64,000 nt of DNA from Pyrinomonadaceae bacterium (GTDB lineage: Bacteria; Acidobacteriota; Blastocatellia; Pyrinomonadales; Pyrinomonadaceae), in NCBI GenBank assembly GCA_019694395.1, contig JAIBCC010000028.1, forward strand, positions 22,427 to 86,426, given 5' to 3'. The position numbers and the translations under genes are program-made. Every line of letters starts with the position of its first letter. Positions within the stretch are counted from its first letter, which is position 1. The notes under the pieces were generated by a model, which saw only the letters and a list, made by a program, of their open reading frames with translations, was not told where the DNA came from and ran no database searches. Positions 16,199-24,169 of this stretch are shown one piece after another.

Positions 16199-17995
16199 TT
16201 ATGCCTTAGCTGCCATTGCCTCTTCCATTCCATCCGGCATATCGCCCGTATCAGGTCTTAAATACTGCCACTGTTTAGGTTTCAGCGATGACAATAATTC
16301 TTTACGAGTCTTGGTTTTAATTGGTTTGCCGATGTAGATTTTACCCATCTTTTCAAGCCGTTTTTCGCTGATTGCGCCCGAGAACATCAAAAGCGGATAG
16401 GTAAAGTTCGGTCCGTTGATTTTGCGGAGTTTGTAGAGCCACATTCCGATTGAACCAACTCGCCACGCGGTCGGTCCCCACCAACTGTATTGACCGGGAC
16501 GAAGATTCATCTTCCAGCATTTCATCATTAACTGCCATTGCAGCGGAGTTAATTGACGGGTTTGGGTAACGCCTTTTTCCATTTCCATCCGTGTATCGTG
16601 CAGCGGCGTGAAAATCGAAGGAATCAAGAAGGCAAACAATCCGCGACGTTCCATTTCGTAAATCAGATCAAGTGTTGCCATATTGTCTTCGTCCGTTTCA
16701 TCAGGATTACCGACGATCAAGGTCATGGCGGGAAACCAGTTATTTTCATTCATAACCTTGAGCCCTTCTAAAACAACACTTTGCCAATCTTCAATCGAAA
16801 AAGGCACGCCTTTACTCGCCATCACTTTCTTCGCCATTCGCACCGAACCTGTTTCCAATCCAACCAACGGTGCCAGAGCTTTCTTTTCGGGATGACTGCT
16901 CAAATAAGGGAAATGAATCGGGCTTTTCGGCAAGAGAACGTCCGAAAGTTGTTTGATCAAAATCGGATCAACTACCGCCGGGGCAATCGTCGAATGGCTC
17001 AAAACGTGTTGTTCAACGCCCGGAGTATTAACAACGTCAGTATAGAGATCAACCAAAGCCTCACGGTTGGGGAAATAAAACGGAATATCCGTGTGAACCT
17101 GTCCCCAAATGAACATATCTTCGGTTGCCAAAGAAATTTGTTTATTGCCTGCTTCGACGTTGGCGCGAACCGCGTCCATAATTTTATCTTTCGGCATATC
17201 GATCTGCGGATTCAGATCCGGCAAACAAAATTTGCAGCGTCGTCCGCAGCCTGTCGTCATTTCGACTACGCCAAAAGTTGTGCGCTTGTCAGGAAATAAA
17301 ATTCCTTCGCGGTCGGTCGGATGTTTGACTTCAATTTCTTTCGGAATATCTTCGCCCGCAATGGCTTTTCGGAAAAGATCCATTACGTCTTGCGATTCGC
17401 TTCGTCCTTCGACCACACAATCAACGCTTAATTCGTCATACAAATCAGTTTGGATAATTTGCCAGCCACCCGAACCTCCGACAATTACTTTGAAATTATC
17501 GCGGTAGGGATTTGCTTTGATTTTGGCAAACATTTCTCTCGAATAATGCGAATTGATCGGCATTTTAGACGAACCAAAAATCGAAGTATAAACTCCGGCG
17601 GCAAAGGTTACACCCAAAGGATTATGGGTTGAAACCGCGACAATTCGTGTATTTGGTCCGACAAATTTATCCAAATCCTCGGGATAACACGAAACGATGT
17701 CATCCTGTGAATATTCGCGTAAAAGAGATTTTTCAACCAAACGGACTCCGGCAGGCATATATTTGGCTTGCCCGTCCGCCTCACGTTCGACATCACGCCA
17801 ATTCGGATACTTGCGGTTAATAATTCCTTCCAACCAGATCGGAAGCGAAGCAAGTGCCATTTGAATAAAATAACCAGCGTGGTCTATTGACTCGGTTAAT
17901 GGCGCAGTTAAAACAATTAATTTGCCGCCATCATTGGGGGCTGTTGGTTCAGATTTTGCAGTTTCCTGATTATCATTTTCCACTAGGGCTATCAT
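16199..17995 (-). CDS. B12-binding-type radical SAM protein
   Basis: 598 residues. The N-terminal half looks like a cobalamin-binding Rossmann domain (IVAVSTHNPLG, VIVGGSGGWQII), without an obvious DxHxxG motif. The radical SAM core begins at about residue 265 with TTGCGRRCKFCLPDLNP, whose CxxxCxxC binds the [4Fe-4S] cluster. The C-terminus (PLQWQLMMKCWKMNLRPGQYSWWGPTAW) is typical of large B12/SAM enzymes. I start at ATG 17995 because a GGAG site lies 6 bp upstream; the longer TTG frame (18007) begins inside that site. The substrate is unknown. Acidobacterial radical SAM enzymes include lipid-tail coupling enzymes, but nothing here proves such a role. Confidence 0.82.
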   Translation of the reverse strand: MIALVENDNQETAKSEPTAPNDGGKLIVLTAPLTESIDHAGYFIQMALASLPIWLEGIINRKYPNWRDVEREADGQAKYMPAGVRLVEKSLLREYSQDDIVSCYPEDLDKFVGPNTRIVAVSTHNPLGVTFAAGVYTSIFGSSKMPINSHYSREMFAKIKANPYRDNFKVIVGGSGGWQIIQTDLYDELSVDCVVEGRSESQDVMDLFRKAIAGEDIPKEIEVKHPTDREGILFPDKRTTFGVVEMTTGCGRRCKFCLPDLNPQIDMPKDKIMDAVRANVEAGNKQISLATEDMFIWGQVHTDIPFYFPNREALVDLYTDVVNTPGVEQHVLSHSTIAPAVVDPILIKQLSDVLLPKSPIHFPYLSSHPEKKALAPLVGLETGSVRMAKKVMASKGVPFSIEDWQSVVLEGLKVMNENNWFPAMTLIVGNPDETDEDNMATLDLIYEMERRGLFAFLIPSIFTPLHDTRMEMEKGVTQTRQLTPLQWQLMMKCWKMNLRPGQYSWWGPTAWRVGSIGMWLYKLRKINGPNFTYPLLMFSGAISEKRLEKMGKIYIGKPIKTKTRKELLSSLKPKQWQYLRPDTGDMPDGMEEAMAAKA

Positions 17996-18090
17996 ATTTT
18001 TCTCCAAGCAAAAAAAAGGGGTAAACCATTATCCTAAAGGCTCCAACGGATAATGTCTAATCTTTAGCGGTTTTTTCTACAAAATGTTAC

Positions 18091-18106
18091 ACTTAATTTT
18101 TTAAGT
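18091..18106. promoter_or_regulatory. Palindrome upstream of the acyl-CoA dehydrogenase gene
   Basis: ACTTAATTTTTTAAGT, a perfect inverted repeat (6-bp arms) in the divergent promoter region 39 bp before the GTG start. Size and place suit a TetR- or MarR-type operator; AT-richness means it could be chance. Confidence 0.3.
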
Positions 18107-18144
18107 ATCATACCAAATTTTTAAGTGAGGACAATATAAAAACC

Positions 18145-19368
18145 GTGATTGAATTTGAATTAACAGAAGAACAAATTGCATTACAACAAACGGTGCGGGA
18201 ATTTTGTCAAAACGAAATTGCACCATATATCAAAGAATGGGACGAAAAAGCGCATTTTGATCCGACAATTTTGGACAAAATGGCTGATTTAGGCTTGTTG
18301 GGCGTATGTATTCCCGAACAATACGGAGGTGCGGGATTTGATTATGTTTCGCTTGGATTGGTTTGCGAAGAATTGGAATACTGCGACACTTTTGCCCGCG
18401 TCATTATGTCGGTTCACGTTGGATTAAACTCAATGTCCCTTTATAGTTGGGGAACCGAAGAGCAAAAACAAAAATATCTTGTTCCGCAAGCGCAGGGCAT
18501 TAAAAAAGCAACTTTCGGTTTAACCGAACCAAATGCCGGTTCAGATGTAGTCGGAATGCGTTCATACGCCAAACGCGATGGTGATGATTGGATTTTGAAT
18601 GGCGAGAAAATGTGGATTTCGCTCGGAGACGTGGCAGATAACTTTTTATTTTTCTGCTGGACCGATCAGGAAAAACAAAAAGTGCGCGACCATACAGGAA
18701 TTTCGTGCTTTATCGTCGAACGTTCAATGCCCGGTTTTTCTTCCGGCACATTACATGGAAAACTCGGTATCCGCGCCGGAAACACCGGATATTTTTCTTT
18801 GCAGGACGTTCGCGTGCCGAAAGAAAATATGCTCGGAAATGAAGGCGAAGGTTTCAAAATTGCGATGTTTTCACTGGAAAACGGACGCTATACCGTTGCT
18901 TCAGGTGCAACTGGCGTAATTCGCGCTTCCCGTGACGCTTCTATCGCCTACGCCAACACCCGCGAAGTTCAAGGGCAAAAAATTTCTAACTTCCAGCTCG
19001 TCAAACAAAAAATTGCCGAAATGGAAGCCGATTATGAAATGACTCGTCTTTTGTGTTTGAAAACGGGTTATCTGAAAAATGAAGGTTTACCAAGTGCCAA
19101 AGCTGCCAGTTTAGCTAAATGGCAAGCAACAATTCGTTCGGAAAAAGCGGCTTCGATGGCAATCGAAGTTCATGGCGCGAACGGCTACACCAATGATTAT
19201 CCGGTTGAGCGTTATCTAAGAAACTGTAAAGCAGCTGTCATTTACGAAGGAACACGCGATATTCATACTCTGATGCAGGCAGATTGGGCTTTAGGCTTAA
19301 AACGCGAAAAACAAGCCCGTGTGATTTTGCCGCCATATCAGCAAAATGCTAAAAGTTTTGGAAGTTAG
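18145..19368 (+). CDS. Acyl-CoA dehydrogenase
   Basis: FAD enzyme that introduces a trans-2,3 double bond into an acyl-CoA. The 407 residues have the three-domain fold: FGLTEPNAGSDVVGMRSYA and WISLGDVADNF around the flavin, and the catalytic base E368 in VIYEGTRDIH. The YEGT-DIH context is closer to glutaryl-CoA and related dehydrogenases than to medium-chain ones, so the substrate is left open. The start is a GTG with GAGGA upstream. The last residues (KSFGS) and the TAG stop lie inside a 9-bp tandem repeat, so the C-terminus appears to have been set by repeat DNA. It is divergent from the radical SAM gene. Confidence 0.92.
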   Translation: MIEFELTEEQIALQQTVREFCQNEIAPYIKEWDEKAHFDPTILDKMADLGLLGVCIPEQYGGAGFDYVSLGLVCEELEYCDTFARVIMSVHVGLNSMSLYSWGTEEQKQKYLVPQAQGIKKATFGLTEPNAGSDVVGMRSYAKRDGDDWILNGEKMWISLGDVADNFLFFCWTDQEKQKVRDHTGISCFIVERSMPGFSSGTLHGKLGIRAGNTGYFSLQDVRVPKENMLGNEGEGFKIAMFSLENGRYTVASGATGVIRASRDASIAYANTREVQGQKISNFQLVKQKIAEMEADYEMTRLLCLKTGYLKNEGLPSAKAASLAKWQATIRSEKAASMAIEVHGANGYTNDYPVERYLRNCKAAVIYEGTRDIHTLMQADWALGLKREKQARVILPPYQQNAKSFGS

Positions 19369-19388
19369 GAAAGTTTGGGAAGTTTGGG
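19353..19388 (+). repeat. 9-bp tandem repeat spanning the stop codon
   Basis: Four exact-register units AAGTTTTGG, AAGTTAGGA, AAGTTTGGG, AAGTTTGGG. The stop codon TAG (19366-19368) is inside unit two. Confidence 0.85.
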
Positions 19389-19429
19389 AAGAAAAACACT
19401 TTCTTTGCTTCCGCAACTGTAAATTGAAA

Positions 19430-19473
19430 AAAGCCAGCCGAGTTTTAATAACTTGACTGGCTTTATTTTTTTT
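19430..19473. terminator. Intrinsic terminator between convergent genes
   Basis: AAAGCCAG ... CTGGCTTT hairpin (19430-19464) followed by ATTTTTTTTT, serving the acyl-CoA dehydrogenase gene. Flanking A- and T-runs would let it work in both directions for the convergent lipoprotein gene. Confidence 0.8.
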
Positions 19474-19487
19474 AAGCTGAAAAAGAA

Positions 19488-19826
19488 TTAATGATCTTTT
19501 TTGGCATCATCTTTCTTTTCAGTTGTGTTAGCAGGTGCTTTGTCATCTTTCTTTTCTGAAGTTGAATTAGCAGGTGCTTTGTCATCTTTCTTTGGAGCAT
19601 TTGCAGGTGCATTAGCCGGGGCGTTTGCAGGTGCATTAGCCGGAGCATTGCTCGGAGCGTTTGCAGGTGCATTTGCAGGCGTGTTGTTTGCAGGTGCATT
19701 AGCCGGTTTGTTTGCGTTTGCATTTGCTGGTGCATTGGTATTGGTTTTTGGTGCTTCTCCACCGCAAGCTGATAAAGCCAAAGCAACAGATGCAACGGTT
19801 GTTAATGTTAATACTTTTAATTTCAT
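19488..19826 (-). CDS. Asn/Ala/Pro-repeat lipoprotein
   Basis: 112-residue lipoprotein with a signal peptide ending in the lipobox LSAC (Cys21). The mature chain is low complexity: repeated NAPA units over about residues 30-77, then two copies of a KKDDKAPAN-type block and a basic/acidic tail ending in DAKKDH. There is no folded domain; it is probably an extended envelope tether or spacer. At DNA level the repeats are near-identical 12-bp units, so the length should vary between strains. An antisense Ala/Gly-rich frame on the plus strand is a mirror of these repeats. Confidence 0.8.
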   Translation of the reverse strand: MKLKVLTLTTVASVALALSACGGEAPKTNTNAPANANANKPANAPANNTPANAPANAPSNAPANAPANAPANAPANAPKKDDKAPANSTSEKKDDKAPANTTEKKDDAKKDH

Positions 19827-20017
19827 TTTTCTTGTCTAACCTCTCAAAGAGTTTTTTAATCTTGTTTGGACAAAATTTCACAATCTTGTCCAAACAAATT
19901 TGAGATACTAGCACAAATTTTGCGAATGTAAAGAGAAAAATGCAAAAAAATCACTAATTTTTAATTTTTTTTTTGCTTTTTTTTTGTCGCATCTTTAAAC
20001 CCAACAAAATCAACAAC

Positions 20018-20557
20018 TTATTTAGTAGGCTTTGGAAGGTCTTCGCTACGCTTAATATCAATATTTCCTTGGCTGACGGCAGGCGAATCAAATTTCCACT
20101 CGCCATTCTCTTTCACAAATGAAATTGGTGTCCAGACACCCAAAGGTCCGCCTTTAAGTTCGGCAACAGCTTTTTCTCCTTGGATCTTTTCATTGCGAAC
20201 CTCGCGTTTTTCATCAACCGGATCTTCGTTTTCCAACAAAAAGACAAACCAGGTCTTTTTCTCTTTTTTTGCTTCGTCTTCCCAGTATTTCAACGCGGCG
20301 GCAGAAAGATATTTTTTAACGCCGGCTTCGTCTTTCTTTTTCAAGGCTTCAAAATAACCTGAAATTACCGGATTTATCGAAGCTGCTTCATTTACTTTCT
20401 CTGTTGGAGTTGCAGTAGTAGTTGGTATTCCTGAATTATTTTTTGTATTTGGATTTGTATTTGGTGTAGTCGTTTTGTTGTTATTGGTTTCTGGATTTCC
20501 ACCACAGCTGATAAAAAAACTTAAAATGATAAATAAAAATAAAATTTGATAACGCAT
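20018..20557 (-). CDS. Lipoprotein with an NTF2/DUF4878-like domain
   Basis: 179 residues. The signal peptide ends in lipobox FISC (Cys19). An Asn/Thr-rich linker (about 20-55) is followed by a compact domain beginning NPVISGYFEALKKKDEAGVKKYLSAAALKYW, with strand pairs EKAVAELKGG and EWKF. This pattern resembles the DUF4878/NTF2-like lipoproteins common in this group. It would be anchored at the periplasmic face of a membrane; the function is unknown. A related type of lipoprotein is encoded at 38322-39209. Confidence 0.75.
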   Translation of the reverse strand: MRYQILFLFIILSFFISCGGNPETNNNKTTTPNTNPNTKNNSGIPTTTATPTEKVNEAASINPVISGYFEALKKKDEAGVKKYLSAAALKYWEDEAKKEKKTWFVFLLENEDPVDEKREVRNEKIQGEKAVAELKGGPLGVWTPISFVKENGEWKFDSPAVSQGNIDIKRSEDLPKPTK

Positions 20558-20632
20558 TATGTTCTCCTAAGTTAAATTGAAGTCAGCAGTATAAACAAAT
20601 TGCAAAAAAAAATGAAGAGTAGGAAATTATTC

Positions 20633-20678
20633 TCCCTACTCTCCACTCCTTACCCCCTACTCCTTACTCCCTACTTCC
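20633..20678 (-). repeat. Heptad tandem repeat containing a stop codon
   Basis: Six 7-bp units in exact register: TCCCTAC, TCTCCAC, TCCTTAC, CCCCTAC, TCCTTAC, TCCCTAC (20633-20674). The stop codon of the transglycosylase gene (20671-20673) is inside the last unit. The unit is like the CTCCCTA heptads of cyanobacterial STRRs. Confidence 0.85.
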
Positions 20679-21984
20679 CTCTCGGCGACATTGGCACGGC
20701 AGCTTCTAATGACGAGTAAATTTGCAGATAAATTTTAGTTTCTTTTGGAATCAATGTTTTCCAGTTTGAACCGCCTCGTTTGATATAGATTGGCAATCTG
20801 GCAGGATTCGAGTTGTATCCGGCTGCCATTAATTCGGCTTGGGTAGCAGTTCCGCTCATCAAAGCATTGGCAATCGTTTCATTGGCAGACAAATCATTCC
20901 AGGTCATTTGCATATAAAGCAGCATTGCCTGACAAGCATTGACGTGATTCCGCATCCCATCGACAAAATCAGGAATTAAACCAACATTGTAATAACGTGA
21001 GCGGATCATAAAGTAAGTTGACGGAATCATTTGCACCATTCCGCCGGCTCCTGCACGGCTAACCGAATAACGATAAGTATTTCCTTCATTCAGCGCGTAA
21101 AGAGTGAAAATTTCGTTATACAAACTCGGCTGAGATTCGTTCCAGAAACGCGGATGATCAACGTGTTCGACGGTAGCTAATCGTTCAGCAATATCAGCGA
21201 CCTGCGGCGAAATATAAAGTCCTTTTTCCTGTAATTTGGTGCGGGCAATCTCGATTGTGTTGTGAACATAAAGTTTTCCGGCACTCACAATTTCCGGATT
21301 AACAACTCCGGGATGCGTTGAAGTGTAATAAGCAACCTCGGCTAATGCACCATCTCTTTCAATCGGATATTGGGCAACCAGCGGCGTATAGAATTGATTA
21401 TCATTGTTGTCCGTAATCATTATCGGAGTATTAACGCCATTTGCCCGCAAAATCCTGACAGTAATGCTTTTTCCGTTTGTTGAAACTGTCGGAAATTGCA
21501 TTCCTTTCGCAAGAAATATCGTTTTAGTCAAAACTACAAAATCTATTTGGCGTGTTTTCCAGTCATAAAAAGCCACCCGTAAAACATCGGTTGCCATAAA
21601 ACTGTCAGTAATGGCAGTCGGAATCGGACGAGTCTGCATCAACTGTTTAGCTTCTGCAATTTTATTTTTTAATTGCCCGAACGACATTGTTTGAGAGATA
21701 GGATAAGAAGTTGAAAAAACCGGAGTTGGTGACGAAGTTGCCGTAACATATGGTGTTGGTGACGGAGTTGGTTTTGGCGTATAAACCGGAGTTGGTGAAG
21801 GGGTTGGCAAATTATTGGTGACAACTATAACTTTAGGTGACGGAACCGGAGTCGGCGTTGGACTATTCCCGACAACAATCACGCGCGGACGTGTCGGAGT
21901 CGGTGATGGTTGAATACCTTGAGCAAAAATGTTTAGAACTGAACAGGCAAAAACTAAGAAACACAGGAATATTGTCTTTTTCAT
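20671..21984 (-). CDS. Secreted lytic transglycosylase-like protein with Pro/Thr linker
   Basis: 437 residues. A signal peptide (1-21) is followed by a linker of SPTPTP repeats to about residue 90, a globular region, and an SLT/lysozyme-like domain at about 290-430. The catalytic Glu300 is in NEGNTYRYSVSRAGAGGMVQ, which aligns with the ES-(x)7-VS-x-AGA-x-G-x-MQ signature of soluble lytic transglycosylases; AAGYNSNPARLP is the typical later motif. It should cleave peptidoglycan glycan strands in the periplasm. The domain call is good, but the middle region (residues 95-285) is unassigned. The stop codon lies in a heptad repeat. Confidence 0.85.
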   Translation of the reverse strand: MKKTIFLCFLVFACSVLNIFAQGIQPSPTPTRPRVIVVGNSPTPTPVPSPKVIVVTNNLPTPSPTPVYTPKPTPSPTPYVTATSSPTPVFSTSYPISQTMSFGQLKNKIAEAKQLMQTRPIPTAITDSFMATDVLRVAFYDWKTRQIDFVVLTKTIFLAKGMQFPTVSTNGKSITVRILRANGVNTPIMITDNNDNQFYTPLVAQYPIERDGALAEVAYYTSTHPGVVNPEIVSAGKLYVHNTIEIARTKLQEKGLYISPQVADIAERLATVEHVDHPRFWNESQPSLYNEIFTLYALNEGNTYRYSVSRAGAGGMVQMIPSTYFMIRSRYYNVGLIPDFVDGMRNHVNACQAMLLYMQMTWNDLSANETIANALMSGTATQAELMAAGYNSNPARLPIYIKRGGSNWKTLIPKETKIYLQIYSSLEAAVPMSPRGK

Positions 21985-22211
21985 CGGACCTCTTTTAGAA
22001 AAATTGTCGTAGGAGAGTGACTCAAACGATGAGCAGTCGGCACAGTATTTTTACCATGCGCGATAATAGATTCGCCTAAAACATATTTGGTTGTCAAATT
22101 TGTTTTTAAAAAAATTATAGTATCCACAACGAACACTTATAGCTCGTTCGGATTTGTTATGGAAAGAGATTTGAGATAAAAATATTTATTTGGTCTATTA
22201 GCTTTGGAATT

Positions 22212-23564
22212 ATGAAAAAACTTTTTGGAACAGATGGAATGCGCGGAGAAGCCGGAAACTTTCCGCTTGATGCAAAAACGATCGAAATTGCCGGATGGTC
22301 TTTGGCGCGGCAATTCAAAGAAAAACTCAACCGGGAGCCTCGTTTTATTACCGGAAGAGATACCCGCGAATCAGGCAGCTGGATCGAAAAAGCCTTTCAC
22401 GAAGGAGCAATTTCAGGCGGCGCACATTGCGAATCAGCCGAAGTAATTACCACTCCCGGCGTGGCTTTTTTAACCAAACATTTCGACTTTGATGCAGGAA
22501 TCGTCGTCAGTGCATCACATAACCCCTTTCACGACAACGGCATCAAGATTTTTTCGCCGACCGGAAAAAAAATTGACGAAGTCACCGAACGCGAAATAGA
22601 AAAAGACATTTTTGAAAGTCAATTAGAACCGCCTCCATGCCGAAAAGGACCGATTAATTCGCATCGGACGATTGAATATCAGGATGCTTATCTGGATTAT
22701 TTGGCAGATGAATTCAAAAGTCTCCAGCTCAAAAACTTCAAAATGGTAGTGGACTGTGCCAATGGTGCGAGTTCAGCTCTTGCGCCTCGACTATTTGAAA
22801 AATTCGGGGCAGAAATTATTGCGATTCATAATTCGCCTGATGGCAGAAACATCAACCATGGCTGCGGTTCAACCCATATCGAAAGTTTATTAGAAAAAGT
22901 CATCGCTGAAAAAGCCGATTTCGGTGTGGCTTTTGACGGTGATGCTGATCGTTCATTGTTTGTTGATGAAAAAGGAAATTTTGTGGATGGAGATGCAACT
23001 TTGTGGGCAATGGCGCAACTTTTACAATCTCACGGGAAATTGAACAACGACACTGTTGTTGCTACCGTGATGAGCAACATCGGGCTCGAAGTCGCTCTTA
23101 ATTCTAAAAACATCAAACTTTTACGCACTGCTGTCGGAGATAAATATGTTTTGCAGTCATTGTTGGAAACAAATGCTTCTGTCGGTGGTGAACAATCGGG
23201 ACACATCATTTTCCCAGGCAAAAGTTTAGTCGGTGACGGAATGATGACCACACTCTTTTTGCTTGAAGTTTTATTTGAAACCGGCAAATCTCTTTCGGAA
23301 ATCACTGCCGGATTTACGCGGTTTCCGCAAATTTTGGTCAATGTTAAAGTCAAAGAAAAACGTCCCTTTGAAGAAGTTGCAAAAATCGTTGAAGCCTCGA
23401 AAAAATTAGAAAAAGAACTTGGCTCAAAAGGTCGTCTTTTACTCCGCTATTCTGGAACTGAAAATTTGGCTCGGGTGATGATAGAGGGAGAAAATCAAGC
23501 CGAAATCGAACGGCAAGCCAATTGGCTGGCAGATATTATCAAAGAAAGTTTGGGAGGAGCATAA
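22212..23564 (+). CDS. glmM: Phosphoglucosamine mutase
   Basis: Interconverts glucosamine-6-phosphate and glucosamine-1-phosphate in UDP-GlcNAc synthesis for peptidoglycan and LPS. The 450 residues contain the phosphoserine loop VVSASHNPFHDNG (Ser102), the Mg2+ loop DGDADRS, the sugar loop GGEQSGH and the phosphate-binding RYSGTENLARVM. Length is normal. The ATG has GGA 6 bp upstream. It is followed by an ABM-like gene after a 66-bp spacer filled with heptad-type repeat DNA. Confidence 0.95.
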   Translation: MKKLFGTDGMRGEAGNFPLDAKTIEIAGWSLARQFKEKLNREPRFITGRDTRESGSWIEKAFHEGAISGGAHCESAEVITTPGVAFLTKHFDFDAGIVVSASHNPFHDNGIKIFSPTGKKIDEVTEREIEKDIFESQLEPPPCRKGPINSHRTIEYQDAYLDYLADEFKSLQLKNFKMVVDCANGASSALAPRLFEKFGAEIIAIHNSPDGRNINHGCGSTHIESLLEKVIAEKADFGVAFDGDADRSLFVDEKGNFVDGDATLWAMAQLLQSHGKLNNDTVVATVMSNIGLEVALNSKNIKLLRTAVGDKYVLQSLLETNASVGGEQSGHIIFPGKSLVGDGMMTTLFLLEVLFETGKSLSEITAGFTRFPQILVNVKVKEKRPFEEVAKIVEASKKLEKELGSKGRLLLRYSGTENLARVMIEGENQAEIERQANWLADIIKESLGGA

Positions 23565-23620
23565 AAAAGATAAAAGTGAGGAAAAGGCTAACTTTTTCAC
23601 CTTTCACTTTTCTACTTTTT
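23563..23620 (+). repeat. Purine/pyrimidine inverted repeat after glmM
   Basis: Directly after the glmM stop, a purine-rich arm (AAAAGTGAGGAAAAGG, to 23587) faces a pyrimidine-rich arm with 7-8-bp phrases (TTTTTCACC, TTTCACT, TTTCTAC). The arms can pair imperfectly and may end the transcript. Confidence 0.5.
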
Positions 23621-23630
23621 CTCTTTAACT

Positions 23631-23948
23631 ATGTTCATAGCACTTTACCGTTGGCGGGTTAAATCAGGCAAAGAGGAGCAATTTATTACGGCTTGGTCGA
23701 AAATAACGGCTTATTACCGTGAGAATTGGGATTCGCTCGGATCGCGGCTGCATCGCGGAAATGACGGATTATTTTATGGTTACGCGCAATGGAAGTCCGC
23801 TGAAGACCGCGAAAAAGCCTTTAGTAACAACACTATTAATGAATTTAGTCAACAGCTAAAAGATGCGATTGAGGAATCGTTTCCCGAAGTAATTCTCGAA
23901 AAAATTTCCGACTATCTGCTTTTTCCCGAGGCTGAAAAAAAAAGTTGA
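23631..23948 (+). CDS. Antibiotic biosynthesis monooxygenase (ABM)-like protein
   Basis: 105 residues with the dimeric alpha-beta barrel pattern: FIALYRWRVKSGKEEQFITAWSKI, a middle GNDGLFYGYAQWKSAEDREKAF segment and a C-terminal strand. Members range from small monooxygenases to stress and haem-degrading proteins, and many have no enzymatic role. It follows glmM on the same strand and may be transcribed with it. Confidence 0.78.
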   Translation: MFIALYRWRVKSGKEEQFITAWSKITAYYRENWDSLGSRLHRGNDGLFYGYAQWKSAEDREKAFSNNTINEFSQQLKDAIEESFPEVILEKISDYLLFPEAEKKS

Positions 23949-23997
23949 GTTACCCACTTGCTTTTTGCCGATCAAAAGGGATATATTTAATTTAATT

Positions 23998-24095
23998 GAG
24001 ACGGTTGGTGAAACCTCCGTCTCTAGTGGTCGCTGGGGTGAGGACGGTGACTACGAATTGGCAGAAGCGGTGCACTTCCACGTTGCTACTTCTGC
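23998..24095. repeat. REP-like palindromes upstream of aroB
   Basis: GAGACGG-tt-GGT-gaa-ACC-t-CCGTCTC (23998-24023) has the same GGTgaaACC core as palindromes in the 1.4-1.9 kb cluster. A second pair, GCAGAAG (24061-24067) and CTTCTGC (24089-24095), lies 38 bp on. A 77-codon frame over this spacer is not credible as a gene. Confidence 0.7.
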
Positions 24096-24169
24096 TTTAA
24101 TTGTTTTAAAGCTAAATTCTTCTCTTCATTGCCTTTTTACTTTCTTTTACTTTGCGGTAAATTTAAGGA

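Noticed and set aside
16781..17299. 172-codon plus-strand frame
   Set aside because: Antisense to the radical SAM gene, Arg/Asn/Phe-rich, no domain pattern.
19501..19839. 112-codon Ala/Gly/Phe-rich plus-strand frame
   Set aside because: Mirror of the NAPA-repeat lipoprotein; the sense frame has a lipobox signal peptide and this one has none.
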